Of a DNA stretch of 64,000 nt, positions 25,784 through 35,249 are shown in pieces; position 1 is the first letter of the stretch, and the number at the start of each line of letters is the position of its first letter. Source of the stretch: Fimenecus sp963590415 (GTDB lineage: Bacteria; Bacillota; Clostridia; Oscillospirales; Acutalibacteraceae). The DNA is taken from contig CAVAPB010000003.1 in NCBI GenBank assembly GCA_963590415.1, forward strand, positions 1-64,000, in the 5' to 3' direction. The notes beneath the pieces were generated by a model that saw nothing but the letters and a program-made list of their open reading frames with translations, was not told the DNA's origin and made no database searches. A program made the position numbers and the translations under genes.

Positions 25784-26257
25784 TTACTCGAGGAATTGCT
25801 TGAGTGCTTCAAGCCTTGGGTCAATCGGCTTTTTGCAATCGCATTTTCCCTCGTTTAGATTTGTTCCGCAATAAGGGCAAAGTCCCTTACAGTCCTCACG
25901 GCACAAAATTTTAGTCGGCAAGGATAAAAGTATGTCCTCTCTGATAAGCTCGTCAAGGTTGAAATGCATATCCTCCACAAGATAGAGCTCACAATTTTCA
26001 TCGTCGTTAAGCTTGGAAACCAGCGTGTGCTCAAACGGCAGAACCGTTTCCCTATTAACGGGTGCGGCGCAACGGTCGCACAGCGTATCTATTGTAAAGC
26101 TTGCATTACCCTCCAACGAAACGATACCCGCACGGTTTTTAACCTGACCCTCGACCTTAACCGAACGGATAATGTCGCAGTCGTCGGGCGTGAATTCATA
26201 GGAAAATTCCTTTGAAGCGCCTTCGATATTAAAAATCGTTTCAAGTTCAATAAACAT
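25784..26257 (-). CDS. YceD/DUF177 family protein
   Basis: A 157-residue acidic protein with CDRC near residue 85 and a C-terminal cysteine cluster (CREDCKGLCPYCG...CDCKKP), the typical layout of YceD. In other bacteria and plants YceD-like proteins affect 23S rRNA metabolism. GAGGTG lies four bases before the ATG at 26257; a longer frame to 26272 has no better site. Confidence 0.9.
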   Translation of the reverse strand: MFIELETIFNIEGASKEFSYEFTPDDCDIIRSVKVEGQVKNRAGIVSLEGNASFTIDTLCDRCAAPVNRETVLPFEHTLVSKLNDDENCELYLVEDMHFNLDELIREDILLSLPTKILCREDCKGLCPYCGTNLNEGKCDCKKPIDPRLEALKQFLE

Positions 26258-26284
26258 ACTACACCTCGTCAAAGTAGCACAAAT

Positions 26285-26313
26285 ATTATATACATATTAC
26301 GGGCGTTTGTCAA
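26285..26313 (-). promoter_or_regulatory. Consensus sigma-A promoter of yceD-rpmF
   Basis: TTGACA (26308-26313) and TATAAT (26285-26290) match the consensus exactly with a 17-base spacer on the minus strand. Confidence 0.9.
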
Positions 26314-26354
26314 CCGTTAAATTTAATTTCCCGAAATATCTTATTTACAGACAA

Positions 26355-26382
26355 ACTGCCGCCGTGACATCACAGCGGCAGT
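26355..26382 (-). terminator. Hairpin downstream of the P-loop gene
   Basis: CTGCCGC pairs with GCGGCAG, extended inside by TGA/TCA, giving a strong stem 17 bases after the stop codon at 26399. The T tract on the minus strand is short. Confidence 0.7.
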
Positions 26383-26398
26383 GCGATTAAATCTCAAA

Positions 26399-26818
26399 TC
26401 AGTTAATCTTTGTGCAATATTCGAACATTCTCTCGGGAAGGTTCTCAAGGTCGGTCGAAACCGTAAATGTGAAGTGTGTATCCGTGATTTTCGCAAGCTC
26501 GTCAACTTTTTTAAGGAAATCGGCAAGAGCCTCATAATCTCTGCCGCCTATTCTGAAGGTTGCGTCAACAAGGATATCGGTTATATCGTGGTCGCCTGCG
26601 CAAAGTCCGCTCAGGAAGCCGTAAAATGCGTCAAAACCGCTTACGGAATAGCTGTCGGTGGAAACAAGTCTTGCACGGTGACTTACATCATATGTAAGCT
26701 TAGTCTCCTTTTCGACGCAGATAACGTTGCCGTTTGATTTCTCAACCGCATCATTTACGTTATCAACCAAAATCTTTGTTTTTCCCGAGCCTTTGTGGCC
26801 GATTATAAGAGATACCAT
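26399..26818 (-). CDS. Small P-loop NTPase of unknown function
   Basis: A 139-residue cytoplasmic protein opening MVSLIIGHKGSGKTK, a clear Walker A. A Walker B-like stretch is ITDILVDATF near residue 84. It has no helicase or kinase signature that I recognise. Similar small proteins in Clostridia are sometimes mislabelled PilT. It lies 49 bases downstream of pgi on the same strand and could be read from the pgi promoter. Confidence 0.7.
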   Translation of the reverse strand: MVSLIIGHKGSGKTKILVDNVNDAVEKSNGNVICVEKETKLTYDVSHRARLVSTDSYSVSGFDAFYGFLSGLCAGDHDITDILVDATFRIGGRDYEALADFLKKVDELAKITDTHFTFTVSTDLENLPERMFEYCTKIN

Positions 26819-26867
26819 ATTATCTCCTCCTGTATATTATTTATGACCGCTTGTGCGGTAATTTCCG

Positions 26868-28208
26868 TTACTGTGCGAGCCTCTTTTCAAGCTCGTCTTT
26901 CTGCGCTTCGTAGCCGGGCTTGCCGAGGAGAGCGAACATATTTTTCTTGTAGCTCTCAACGCCGGGCTGATTGAACGGATTTACTCCGAGTGTGTAACCT
27001 GATATTGCGCATGCCTTTTCAAGGAAGTAAACGAGGTAACCGAATTCGTACTCGTTCATTTCGGGAAGCTCGAGAACAATGTTCGGAACTCCGCCGTCAC
27101 AGTGAGCGAGAACAGTTCCCTGGAACGCCTTTTCGTTTACAAAGTCCATGGTCTTGCCTGCAAGGAAATTGAGTCCGTCGGCGTTCTCCGCATCCTCTTC
27201 AATGTTTATAACATGCTTGGGCTTATCAAATACAACAGCGGTCTCAAAGAGAAGTCTCTCGCCCTGCTGAATGTACTGACCCATTGAGTGAAGGTCTGTT
27301 GAGAAAATTGCGGAAGCCGGGAAAATGCCCTTGCCGTTCTTACCCTCAGACTCGCCGAAAAGCTGCTTGAACCATTCGTTCATCATTGTGTAGTCGGGCT
27401 CATACGCAACCATCATTTCAACCGATTTACCCTTCCTGTAAAGGATGTTGCGTGCCGCCGCATATTTATAACAATCGTTCTTTTCAATGTCCGAATCGGT
27501 GTACTGCGCTCTTGCGTCAGCCGCACCCTTCATCATAGCGTCAATGTCGCAGCCTGCCGCCGCTATGGGAAGCAAACCGACAGCCGTAAGAACCGAATAT
27601 CTGCCGCCTACATCGTCGGGGACAACGAAGGTTTCATAACCCTCTCTGTCGGCAACCGCTTTAAGCGTACCCTTTGCCTTATCGGTTGTAACATAAATCC
27701 TCTTTGCGGCTTCTTCCTTACCGTACTTCTCTTCAAGCATTTTCTTGAAAATTCTGAAAGATACCGCAGGCTCCGTTGTGGTGCCCGATTTTGAAATTAC
27801 ATTTACCGAAAAGTCCTTTTCCTTGCAAAGCTCGCAAAGCTCATAAAGAGCCGAAGAGCTGATGCTGTTGCCGCTGAAGAAAATCTGCGGGCCGTTCTTT
27901 ACGGTTGTGTTATAGTTCTGTGATTTACAGAATTCAATAGCTGCCCTTGCGCCGAGATAACTGCCGCCGATGCCGATAACAATGAGAATATCGGAATCCG
28001 AACGGATTTTTTCGGCTGCCTTTTTAATTCTTGTAAATTCGTCCTTATCGTAATTTACGGGAAGGTCAACCCAACCCAAAAAGTCACTGCCCTCGCCGGT
28101 TTTGCCGTTGAGAGTTTTGTCCGCCTGCGCAATTTCCCCTGCGATTGCGGAAAAGTCCTCCTCAGACACGAAGCCTTTGAGATACTTGGTATTCAATTTA
28201 ACTGACAT
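26868..28208 (-). CDS. pgi: Glucose-6-phosphate isomerase
   Basis: A 446-residue glycolytic enzyme of the short bacterial type. It has IGIGGSYLGARA near residue 78, VISKSGTTTEPA near 137 (phosphate loop) and the GGRYSVLTAVGLLP signature near 202. It interconverts glucose-6-phosphate and fructose-6-phosphate. No carbohydrate genes surround it. Confidence 0.97.
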   Translation of the reverse strand: MSVKLNTKYLKGFVSEEDFSAIAGEIAQADKTLNGKTGEGSDFLGWVDLPVNYDKDEFTRIKKAAEKIRSDSDILIVIGIGGSYLGARAAIEFCKSQNYNTTVKNGPQIFFSGNSISSSALYELCELCKEKDFSVNVISKSGTTTEPAVSFRIFKKMLEEKYGKEEAAKRIYVTTDKAKGTLKAVADREGYETFVVPDDVGGRYSVLTAVGLLPIAAAGCDIDAMMKGAADARAQYTDSDIEKNDCYKYAAARNILYRKGKSVEMMVAYEPDYTMMNEWFKQLFGESEGKNGKGIFPASAIFSTDLHSMGQYIQQGERLLFETAVVFDKPKHVINIEEDAENADGLNFLAGKTMDFVNEKAFQGTVLAHCDGGVPNIVLELPEMNEYEFGYLVYFLEKACAISGYTLGVNPFNQPGVESYKKNMFALLGKPGYEAQKDELEKRLAQ

Positions 28209-28339
28209 TGCTTAGATTTTCTCCTTCAACAACTCATCCGAGTTATAAAACAAATTTTATGTTTATATTTTACTCTAAATCGGCTCTTATTTCAACAACA
28301 AATTGTTAAATTTTCAAAAATAATATCAGTTTCGGGAGC

Positions 28340-29494
28340 TTATCGGCAAAGTGAGGTGATAAAACGAATGAGATAATCGGAAAAAGACATCTTTTCCACC
28401 GCTTCGGGAGCGCATAGATTTATGCTGCCGACCTCTGTTTCTCCGAGCATAAATTTAACCGTTCCGAGCACCTGATTTTGCTCTACGGGCGCTTCGACAT
28501 CAATTGAAAGCTCGGGCACGGAGGCTATTTTATCCTCTTCCCCCTTTTCGACAACGGCAAATTTTTTCTCTGTTACCTGCGGAGTTATTTTATCCGTTGT
28601 GCCGCCGAGGACATTTACATCGGTTATCAGACTCGGCTCAACCGCAAGCTCGACCAAAGAGTAGTTGGCAAAGCCCCAGTCAAGCATTGCCCTTGCGCCT
28701 GAAAATCTGTCGTCGCTCGAATCGCTTCCCATAACGACGGCTATAAGCGACAGTCCGTCACGCTCGGCAGTGGCGCTCACACAGCAGCCCGCTTTTGAGG
28801 TAGTTCCCGTTTTAAGACCCGTTGCGCCCTTATAAAATCTGATCAGCTTGTTTGTGTTTACAAGCTGAGTTTCTCCGCCTCTTAAAGTGTCCGTCCATAT
28901 GGTCGTGTAATTGCGTATTCTCTCGTGCTTTATAAGCTCCCGCGACATAATCGCAACATCATAGGCGCTTGTGACATGGTTTTCTGCCGTATCGTCAAGC
29001 CCCGTGCAGTTTTCGAAATTCGTATCGTTCATTCCGAGTTCCTTTGCCCTGTCGTTCATCATCTTGACAAACGCCGTATCACTACCCGCTATATACTCTC
29101 CGAGCGCAGAGCAGGCGTCGTTTGCGCTGGCAACCGCCGTGGCTTTGAGCAGGTCGTCAACGGTCATCTGCTCGCCCTCTTTCAGCCATATCTGCGAGCC
29201 GCCCTTTTGCGAAGCCTCTCTTGAGACGGTAACGACATCTGTCAGTGCGATTTTCCCTTGGTCAACAGCCTCCGTTATAAGCAGCAGCGACATTATCTTT
29301 GTAACAGATGCTGGCCATACCTTTTCGTGGGCGTTTTTACTCATAAGTATTTCGCCCGTCGAAGCCTCCATAAGCACTGCGGACTTTGCGTTGACCTCAA
29401 CCTTCATATCGGGCAATTCCTGCGCCGCCGCACCTATACAGAGCATTGAAATCACCAAAGCAGCCGTTAAAATAATACATGTTATTCTTTTCAT
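28340..29494 (-). CDS. D-alanyl-D-alanine carboxypeptidase (DacF/PBP5 type)
   Basis: A 384-residue penicillin-binding protein with a signal peptide (residues 1-24). The active-site motifs are SVTK (Ser63, Lys66), SAN near 118 and KTG near 227. A C-terminal beta domain and a final amphipathic helix (FSDYLIRFITSLCR) would hold it at the membrane. It trims the last D-Ala from peptidoglycan stem peptides. It is divergent from ligA. Confidence 0.93.
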   Translation of the reverse strand: MKRITCIILTAALVISMLCIGAAAQELPDMKVEVNAKSAVLMEASTGEILMSKNAHEKVWPASVTKIMSLLLITEAVDQGKIALTDVVTVSREASQKGGSQIWLKEGEQMTVDDLLKATAVASANDACSALGEYIAGSDTAFVKMMNDRAKELGMNDTNFENCTGLDDTAENHVTSAYDVAIMSRELIKHERIRNYTTIWTDTLRGGETQLVNTNKLIRFYKGATGLKTGTTSKAGCCVSATAERDGLSLIAVVMGSDSSDDRFSGARAMLDWGFANYSLVELAVEPSLITDVNVLGGTTDKITPQVTEKKFAVVEKGEEDKIASVPELSIDVEAPVEQNQVLGTVKFMLGETEVGSINLCAPEAVEKMSFSDYLIRFITSLCR

Positions 29495-29537
29495 ATCACA
29501 CCTCCGAATATTCTGGTAAATTGTATGATATTCGGCG

Positions 29538-29567
29538 TTGTAAAAATGACTTAATATGGTGTATAAT
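29538..29567 (+). promoter_or_regulatory. Promoter of ligA
   Basis: TTGTAA (29538-29543) and TATAAT (29562-29567) with an 18-base spacer, 25 bases before the ligA start. Confidence 0.6.
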
Positions 29568-29592
29568 AATTACAAACGAACGGAGGCGCAAT

Positions 29593-31581
29593 ATGAACGA
29601 TTACGAGGTTAAGAAAAACAGAGCCGAACAGTTGAGAAAAGAGCTCAACCACCATATATACAGATATTATGTTGAAAATGAAAATGACATTGAGGACTAT
29701 GAGTACGATATGCTTATGCGTGAACTCAAATCCATTGAGGAGGAATACCCCGAGCTCCTGACAGCCGACTCTCCCACTCACCGTGTAGGCGGAACGGCAG
29801 ACAAAAATATGTTCTCAAGCGTTACGCATATTGTTAAAATGGAAAGCCTCCAGGACGCCTTTGACAAAAGCGAGGTGCTTGACTTCGACAGAAAGGTAAA
29901 AGAGGTGTGCCCCGACGCAACCTATGTCGTAGAGCCCAAAATTGACGGACTTTCGGTGTCGCTTGAATACTCAAACGGCGTTATTTCACGGGGCTCAACA
30001 AGAGGAGACGGCGTTACGGGCGAGGACATCACGGCAAACCTTAAAACAGTCCGTTCCATTCCGCTTGCCATAAAGGAAAAGCTCCCGTTTATCGAGGTTC
30101 GCGGCGAGGTTTATATGCCCAAGGAAAAGTTCTTCGAGATTGTCAAAAAGCAGGAACTCAACGAGGAAAAGCCCTTTAAGAACCCGAGGAACGCCGCAGC
30201 GGGAAGTCTCCGTCAGAAAGACCCGAAAATAACCTCGCAGAGGGGTCTTGACATCTTCATCTTTAACATTCAGCAAATTGACGGCAAGGATCTGCAAACG
30301 CACAAGCAGTCGCTTGACTATATAAAAAGCCTCGGCTTTAAGACAATTCCGTTCTATAACGAATTTGACAATATAGACGATGTTATGAAAGAGCTTGACC
30401 GCATAGGCTCAATAAGAGGAACTCTCCCCTACGATATTGACGGAGCGGTCATAAAGGTTAACCGTTTTGATCAGCGTGAAAAACTCGGCAGTACCGCAAA
30501 ATGCCCGAAATGGGCGCTTGCATGGAAGTATCCGCCCGAGGAAAAGAAAACAAAGCTTATCGACATTGAGATAAATGTCGGAAGAACGGGCGTTTTGACG
30601 CCGACGGCTGTTTTTGAGCCCGTCTTGGTGGCAGGCTCTACGGTAAGCCGTGCGACGCTCCACAATGAGGATTTCATAAACGAAAAGGGCATACGCATAG
30701 GCGACACCGTGGTTATCAGAAAAGCGGGCGATATTATCCCCGAGGTTTTGGAGGTCAGTGAGCACGCAGAGAACTCCGAGCCGTACAAAATGCCCGACAC
30801 TTGCCCGTCCTGCGGCGAAAAGGTTACAAGAGAGGCGGGCGAAGCGGCAATACGCTGCAATAACCCCGACTGCCCCACACAGCTGCTGCGAATGCTGATA
30901 CATTTCTGTTCAAGGGACGCCATGGACATTGAGGGTCTCGGCGACGCGAACCTCGAACTGCTTGTAAACGAGGGTATGCTCAAAACCGCCGCAGACATCT
31001 ACAAGCTTGATTTTGACAAGGTTGCGGAATTTGAGAGGCTCGGCAAAAAGAGCGCAGAAAACCTTAAAAGAGCGGTTGAGAAATCAAAAGAAAACGATTT
31101 GGGCAAGCTTATATTCGCGCTCGGTATACGCCATATCGGTCAGAAAGCCGCAAAGCTCCTTGCAGACCGTTTTTCGGATATGGACGGTATAATTTCCGCA
31201 AGCAAGGAGGAAATTCTTTCCATCGACGGTTACGGAGAAATTATGGCGGAGTCAGTAACAGACTTTTTCTCGCATCCGCAGGCTGTCGAGCTTATAAACG
31301 ACCTTAAAGCGGCAGGCGTAAATATGAGAAGCGAAAAGAAGGTTATCGACAACAGATTTGAGGGTAAAACCTTTGTTCTTACGGGAACCTTGAGCCGATT
31401 TACAAGAACGCAGGCTTCGGAAGTAATTGAAACCTACGGCGGAAAGACCTCATCTTCCGTATCAAAAAAGACTGATTATGTTCTTGCGGGCGAGGCTGCC
31501 GGAAGCAAGCTTCAAAAGGCGCAGGACCTCGGAGTAAAAATCATTTCCGAGGACGAATTCGCCGCTATGATAAAAGCATAA
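29593..31581 (+). CDS. ligA: NAD-dependent DNA ligase LigA
   Basis: A 662-residue ligase with all expected parts. A Ia domain starts the protein, then the adenylation domain with catalytic Lys116 in KIDG, an OB fold, a four-cysteine zinc finger (CPSCG...CNNPDC), helix-hairpin-helix repeats (FALGIRHIGQKAA, IDGYGEIMA) and a C-terminal BRCT domain (FEGKTFVLTGTL). GGAGG lies six bases before the ATG at 29593. It is the last core gene before the island. Confidence 0.97.
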   Translation: MNDYEVKKNRAEQLRKELNHHIYRYYVENENDIEDYEYDMLMRELKSIEEEYPELLTADSPTHRVGGTADKNMFSSVTHIVKMESLQDAFDKSEVLDFDRKVKEVCPDATYVVEPKIDGLSVSLEYSNGVISRGSTRGDGVTGEDITANLKTVRSIPLAIKEKLPFIEVRGEVYMPKEKFFEIVKKQELNEEKPFKNPRNAAAGSLRQKDPKITSQRGLDIFIFNIQQIDGKDLQTHKQSLDYIKSLGFKTIPFYNEFDNIDDVMKELDRIGSIRGTLPYDIDGAVIKVNRFDQREKLGSTAKCPKWALAWKYPPEEKKTKLIDIEINVGRTGVLTPTAVFEPVLVAGSTVSRATLHNEDFINEKGIRIGDTVVIRKAGDIIPEVLEVSEHAENSEPYKMPDTCPSCGEKVTREAGEAAIRCNNPDCPTQLLRMLIHFCSRDAMDIEGLGDANLELLVNEGMLKTAADIYKLDFDKVAEFERLGKKSAENLKRAVEKSKENDLGKLIFALGIRHIGQKAAKLLADRFSDMDGIISASKEEILSIDGYGEIMAESVTDFFSHPQAVELINDLKAAGVNMRSEKKVIDNRFEGKTFVLTGTLSRFTRTQASEVIETYGGKTSSSVSKKTDYVLAGEAAGSKLQKAQDLGVKIISEDEFAAMIKA

Positions 31582-31620
31582 AATAACTCTCGGAAAATGT
31601 TATGCCATTCTCCGAGAGTT
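31581..31620 (+). repeat. Left island border repeat and ligA terminator
   Basis: Directly after the ligA stop, ACTCTCGGA pairs with TCCGAGAGT and T residues follow. The 40-base segment matches 58851-58890 at 35 of 40 positions in the same orientation. One of the changes is paired (G-C here, A-T there), so the stem is preserved. It works as the ligA terminator and marks the left edge of the accessory island. Confidence 0.7.
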
Positions 31621-31681
31621 TAATTTTTACCTACAAATAATAAAATGATATTCTTTAGCGTTCCTTTAACAAATAGCCGTT

Positions 31682-32833
31682 TCACCCAAATATGTTCTTT
31701 ATGTCTTTGCAGAAATTTCTGTCTAATTCCTGTATTTTCTTTCTGCTGTCATACTCTTTTTGTATATCTATCGCAGTTATTGCTTTAGCAACCGATTGCG
31801 GCTCGGGGCGGTCATAATAGGTTATATATTCGTTGATTTCAGATGTGCGTAAACATTTCAAATCCTGCGCAACAATATGCAATCCGTTACCCATATAAAC
31901 CAACAGCTTGGACGGGAAAGTATAATCGGCAGATTTCATATTGGTTTCATCGTACATATGAGTACTTAGCGCAATACTGCATTTCTGCAGTTCCCGCAGG
32001 TATTCTTCTCCCGCCATATATCCCAAGTACTTGATACAACACCAGCCTTTTTGGCTGTTTATTTTATTTATTTCTTCCTTGAGGGCGCAAATATCTTTTT
32101 CCTTTCCGAACCCAAGAATGACCAGCTCGTAATTTTCGGGCAAGCAGTTCATTGTCTCAACCGCCAAAAAAGCCCCTTTGCGCACCTGTTCAATTACTCC
32201 CGCATACACCAAACGGCATTTGTTTTGTACCCTGTTTTCTATGACATCCGAAACAGAATATCTGCCATGCGATATGACTTTGGGCGCAGAATTGCGTATT
32301 CTGTCCCTAATCAAGGTATTTACGCAAAGGTATCCGTCGGCTTTTTCAAAAAAGTCCCATTCTTTTTTTTCATAGGCATTACCTTCGGGTGATAATGCAG
32401 AATACACATCTTCTATTTGCAAAATATATTTTTTCCCGAAGACCTTTTTTAACACCGGAGCCCAAAAGCAATGATACATAGAATGATATATCAAAATTCG
32501 GTCGTCTGATTTTACATTTACAAGCAAATAAACCATAATCTGAAGCATTTGCCGGAAGTTATTCAGCTTAGTCAATACAGCTGACTTTTGCTTACTGAAT
32601 GCCGAAAAATAAACATGCTTTTCCCGGTCATCTTTTTTTATAATTTTCTTTTTAAATCTTCCGTTGTGCGGAATAACCGGGCAAACGTAGCAAACATTGC
32701 AGCCGTTTCTTTTCAATGTATCTGATACATAATCGATCTTGCTCCAAACGGAAGGGTATGCGGTGATATTCTCTGAAAATTCGGGTTCTGCATAAAAACA
32801 AACATAATATACTGTTTTATTCTTACTCTCCAT
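31682..32833 (-). CDS. Glycosyltransferase family 4-like protein
   Basis: A 383-residue GT-B-like glycosyltransferase. The C-terminal nucleotide-sugar half reads LVYAGVIEQVRKGAFLAVETM near residue 206, then LVILGFGKE and SKLLVYMGNGLHIVA in place of the usual E-x7-E motif region. There is no signal or membrane segment. Surface polysaccharide synthesis is the usual role. It overlaps the upstream chimeric gene by 11 bases, so it is co-transcribed with it. Confidence 0.75.
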   Translation of the reverse strand: MESKNKTVYYVCFYAEPEFSENITAYPSVWSKIDYVSDTLKRNGCNVCYVCPVIPHNGRFKKKIIKKDDREKHVYFSAFSKQKSAVLTKLNNFRQMLQIMVYLLVNVKSDDRILIYHSMYHCFWAPVLKKVFGKKYILQIEDVYSALSPEGNAYEKKEWDFFEKADGYLCVNTLIRDRIRNSAPKVISHGRYSVSDVIENRVQNKCRLVYAGVIEQVRKGAFLAVETMNCLPENYELVILGFGKEKDICALKEEINKINSQKGWCCIKYLGYMAGEEYLRELQKCSIALSTHMYDETNMKSADYTFPSKLLVYMGNGLHIVAQDLKCLRTSEINEYITYYDRPEPQSVAKAITAIDIQKEYDSRKKIQELDRNFCKDIKNIFG

Positions 32834-34403
32834 TATAGACCCTCATCAATCGCTTGTGTGCCTCGGCAACTTCAAACCCGGACTCAATGTATTTTTTAAG
32901 GATTTCCTTCGGCTCGGGTTCTTTCCAAGTATTATAATTTTCTATTATCTCTTTAGCCCACTCAGCTTCATTTTTTTCCAGTGAAATGAAACGAACAGAG
33001 TTTAAGCCGCGGTCAACTTCGGTTGAAACTCCGTCCGAAGCAGCGCAAAAGCATCCGCTTGCCTGCGCTTCCAAAAGAGCAATAGGAAGCCCTTCAAAAA
33101 GTGATGGAAACAAATATATATCAATCAGTTTTAAGCATGCCGGCACATCTGTTCTTTTGCCTATAAAGCGAACGCTCTTTTCTATTCCAAGCCTTTTCAC
33201 CAAGCTTTTGCAATCTCCCAATTGTCCGCCATCGGAAGCATACTCGCCCAAATCATGATCGCAGTCAATCTCATCAATAATGATGAATTCCTTTTCACAC
33301 TCGATTATCTTTTTCTTTGCTTCATTCACGCTGTGACAGTGACAGTATCCTTCCGGCGCTTCTCTGACATCATCGAGCCATATTTTTATATGTTCCGGTT
33401 TGGATAAGCCCGCCAGAATCATACCGGACTTCAAATAATCAAGAGGAATACTGTTCTCTGTATCCCCAGCCGTGATTATCTGATGATAAGCGCGGGCGAA
33501 AAGTGCCGGATCTATTTTATCCTTCAGAAAATTGCTGAGTGCAATCAGCGTTCTTTTTGAACCGGTCAACTCCTTATTATAGAATTCAAGATCCATATAG
33601 TTTGACATACACTCTCCGTAAATGCTGCCGTCCTCATTCAAAAAGAATCCTCCGGCACACATATCGGAAGAATCACCGTTTTTTCTGAGATTGTCTTTCA
33701 CCTTATCGTTTTGGATTCCGTCAAGGCAAATCCCGGTTGTCACAAACGGACCGGCGCAGATACCATCCGGTTTATTCGGATCCCATACAATATCGCCCTT
33801 TTCAAACGGTGTGGGAAAGTCAAACCAAAGGCCGTCAAAAACGCCCCAGAACACATCCATCTCTTTATCACCGTCAATATGTCCGGGGTCAATGCGCAGA
33901 AAATCAAAGAAAGGGGTAAAATATGCGATTTTCCGCGAATTCAACCTGTCTATCTGCATTTTGGTGCATTGAATGGAGATAACATCATCTTCGGGTTCCA
34001 TGATGCTTTCATATAAAGCATCGAAGCATGAAAATACCGTGTCCCACTCATATTCCGTGCCATCCTTGTAAATGTATTTGAATTTGTAAACAAACGGCTT
34101 ATTATAATCAAAAGTATCCGCATGTTTCTCATCGTAAAACTCATTAAGATACTTATTTTCAAGCTCCATATACTGCCTTAGAAAAGCATGAAGGCTATCC
34201 TGCGGCACGGTGTTCAAGCGCTCCGATACCGTGCAATCCGGCATTTTTTCAATCAGCTCATTCCACGCTTTATGCTTTTCGTCAATAGCAGCATCGCGGC
34301 ACTGATAAATCAGCCATGCAGCCTCAAGTGAATTAAATTCATAACCGATATTCCGGAGGTGCTCTCTGATATCCTTAGAATTGACAAATCTTAATATATT
34401 CAT
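32823..34403 (-). CDS. Chimera: conserved N-terminal domain, cREC-type receiver start, glycosyltransferase C-terminal half
   Basis: 526 residues from the ATG at 34403 (GGAG eight bases upstream; a GTG at 34412 is possible). Residues 1-335 form a domain of unknown function often seen in Firmicutes islands (ILRFVNSKDIREHL, FNSLEAAWLIYQC). Residues about 340-393 open a cyclic-phosphate receiver (cREC) domain: IWLDDVREAPEGY and DHDLGEYASDGG. At that point the sequence changes into the second half of a GT4 glycosyltransferase (LGIEKSVRFIGKRTDVP, FPSLFEGLPIALLEAQASG). The receiver is therefore cut short and the transferase lacks its acceptor half. An ancient deletion between two genes would explain this. 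Activity of either part is doubtful. Confidence 0.75.
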   Translation of the reverse strand: MNILRFVNSKDIREHLRNIGYEFNSLEAAWLIYQCRDAAIDEKHKAWNELIEKMPDCTVSERLNTVPQDSLHAFLRQYMELENKYLNEFYDEKHADTFDYNKPFVYKFKYIYKDGTEYEWDTVFSCFDALYESIMEPEDDVISIQCTKMQIDRLNSRKIAYFTPFFDFLRIDPGHIDGDKEMDVFWGVFDGLWFDFPTPFEKGDIVWDPNKPDGICAGPFVTTGICLDGIQNDKVKDNLRKNGDSSDMCAGGFFLNEDGSIYGECMSNYMDLEFYNKELTGSKRTLIALSNFLKDKIDPALFARAYHQIITAGDTENSIPLDYLKSGMILAGLSKPEHIKIWLDDVREAPEGYCHCHSVNEAKKKIIECEKEFIIIDEIDCDHDLGEYASDGGQLGDCKSLVKRLGIEKSVRFIGKRTDVPACLKLIDIYLFPSLFEGLPIALLEAQASGCFCAASDGVSTEVDRGLNSVRFISLEKNEAEWAKEIIENYNTWKEPEPKEILKKYIESGFEVAEAHKRLMRVYNGE

Positions 34404-34408
34404 CTGTT

Positions 34409-35098
34409 TCACTCCACATAAATTTCTTCCATAGTATCAAGACAAATACATCCGAGGGGATTACCAAATACTGCTCCGCAATCAATGGCTATATGATTGT
34501 TACCTTTCCAGATTTTCCCTGTGTATTCCGGATCAATGAACCCTGTGGGCGTATGGCCTGTTACAATGAGCATGTCTTCAAAATACATCTTTTCATACTC
34601 CGGCTCACCCATAATGAAATCTGAAATTCGACAGTTATCCATATTGAGCATTTTTGACTTTTCCGGAACCGTATGTGCAAGGAAAAACTTCTGTCCTCCG
34701 ACTGTTAGCTCCTCAAAAAGCGGAAGAGAGTTAAGATAACTCAAAACCGCCTTCTGCTCGCTTTCATCCAATTTCAGAAACTCCTCATATGTTGTACTTC
34801 CGCCATCGGAAAGCCATAATCTGAATGCCTCTTCAAGTCCGTCCGCAAAAAGACCGTCTTTGGGAATTGCAAAGCTTCTCAGCAGTATCTGCGCACAGTG
34901 ATCGTGATTTCCTCTGCAAGAAAAGATGTTATCCCTTTTGATGAGATCCAGTACTATCTTTATTCCGTCACTGCCGCGATCCACAATATCACCGAGAATA
35001 TACAAAGAATCATCGGAAGTCATATTCAAGCGTTCAAGAAGTTTTATATACTTGTCATAGCATCCGTGCAGGTCCGATACCGCATATATCACACGCAT
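34409..35098 (-). CDS. Metallophosphoesterase (PrpA/calcineurin-like)
   Basis: A 229-residue phosphoesterase with all metal motifs: DLHGCYDK near residue 8, GDIVDRG near 36, GNHDH near 64 and a late GHTP near 178. The fold is used by protein phosphatases and nucleotide or cyclic-phosphate esterases; the substrate is not readable. It is the first gene of a three-gene unit with the chimeric protein and the glycosyltransferase, preceded by island operator 1. A second, divergent paralogue is at 41490. Confidence 0.88.
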   Translation of the reverse strand: MRVIYAVSDLHGCYDKYIKLLERLNMTSDDSLYILGDIVDRGSDGIKIVLDLIKRDNIFSCRGNHDHCAQILLRSFAIPKDGLFADGLEEAFRLWLSDGGSTTYEEFLKLDESEQKAVLSYLNSLPLFEELTVGGQKFFLAHTVPEKSKMLNMDNCRISDFIMGEPEYEKMYFEDMLIVTGHTPTGFIDPEYTGKIWKGNNHIAIDCGAVFGNPLGCICLDTMEEIYVE

Positions 35099-35127
35099 TC
35101 TCCCCTTTGTCGCTCTGCTTTGCTATG

Positions 35128-35161
35128 ATCATACCGCAATATATGCACCAAAAACGGTACG
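35128..35161 (-). promoter_or_regulatory. Island promoter/operator 1 (phosphoesterase operon)
   Basis: On the minus strand CGTACC-GTTTTT-GGTGCA (35144-35161) is followed after 10 bases by TATGAT (35128-35133), 30 bases before the start codon at 35098. It has the same layout as the five other island sites; the outer half is degenerate. It lies in the divergent region shared with the plus-strand nuclease gene. Confidence 0.7.
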
Positions 35162-35249
35162 CACCGAGGATTAGAATAAACATTCGATGATGCAAGCGGC
35201 TTTGGTTTATGGTATAATATACAAAACAATCAGGGAAGGATAGAGACAC

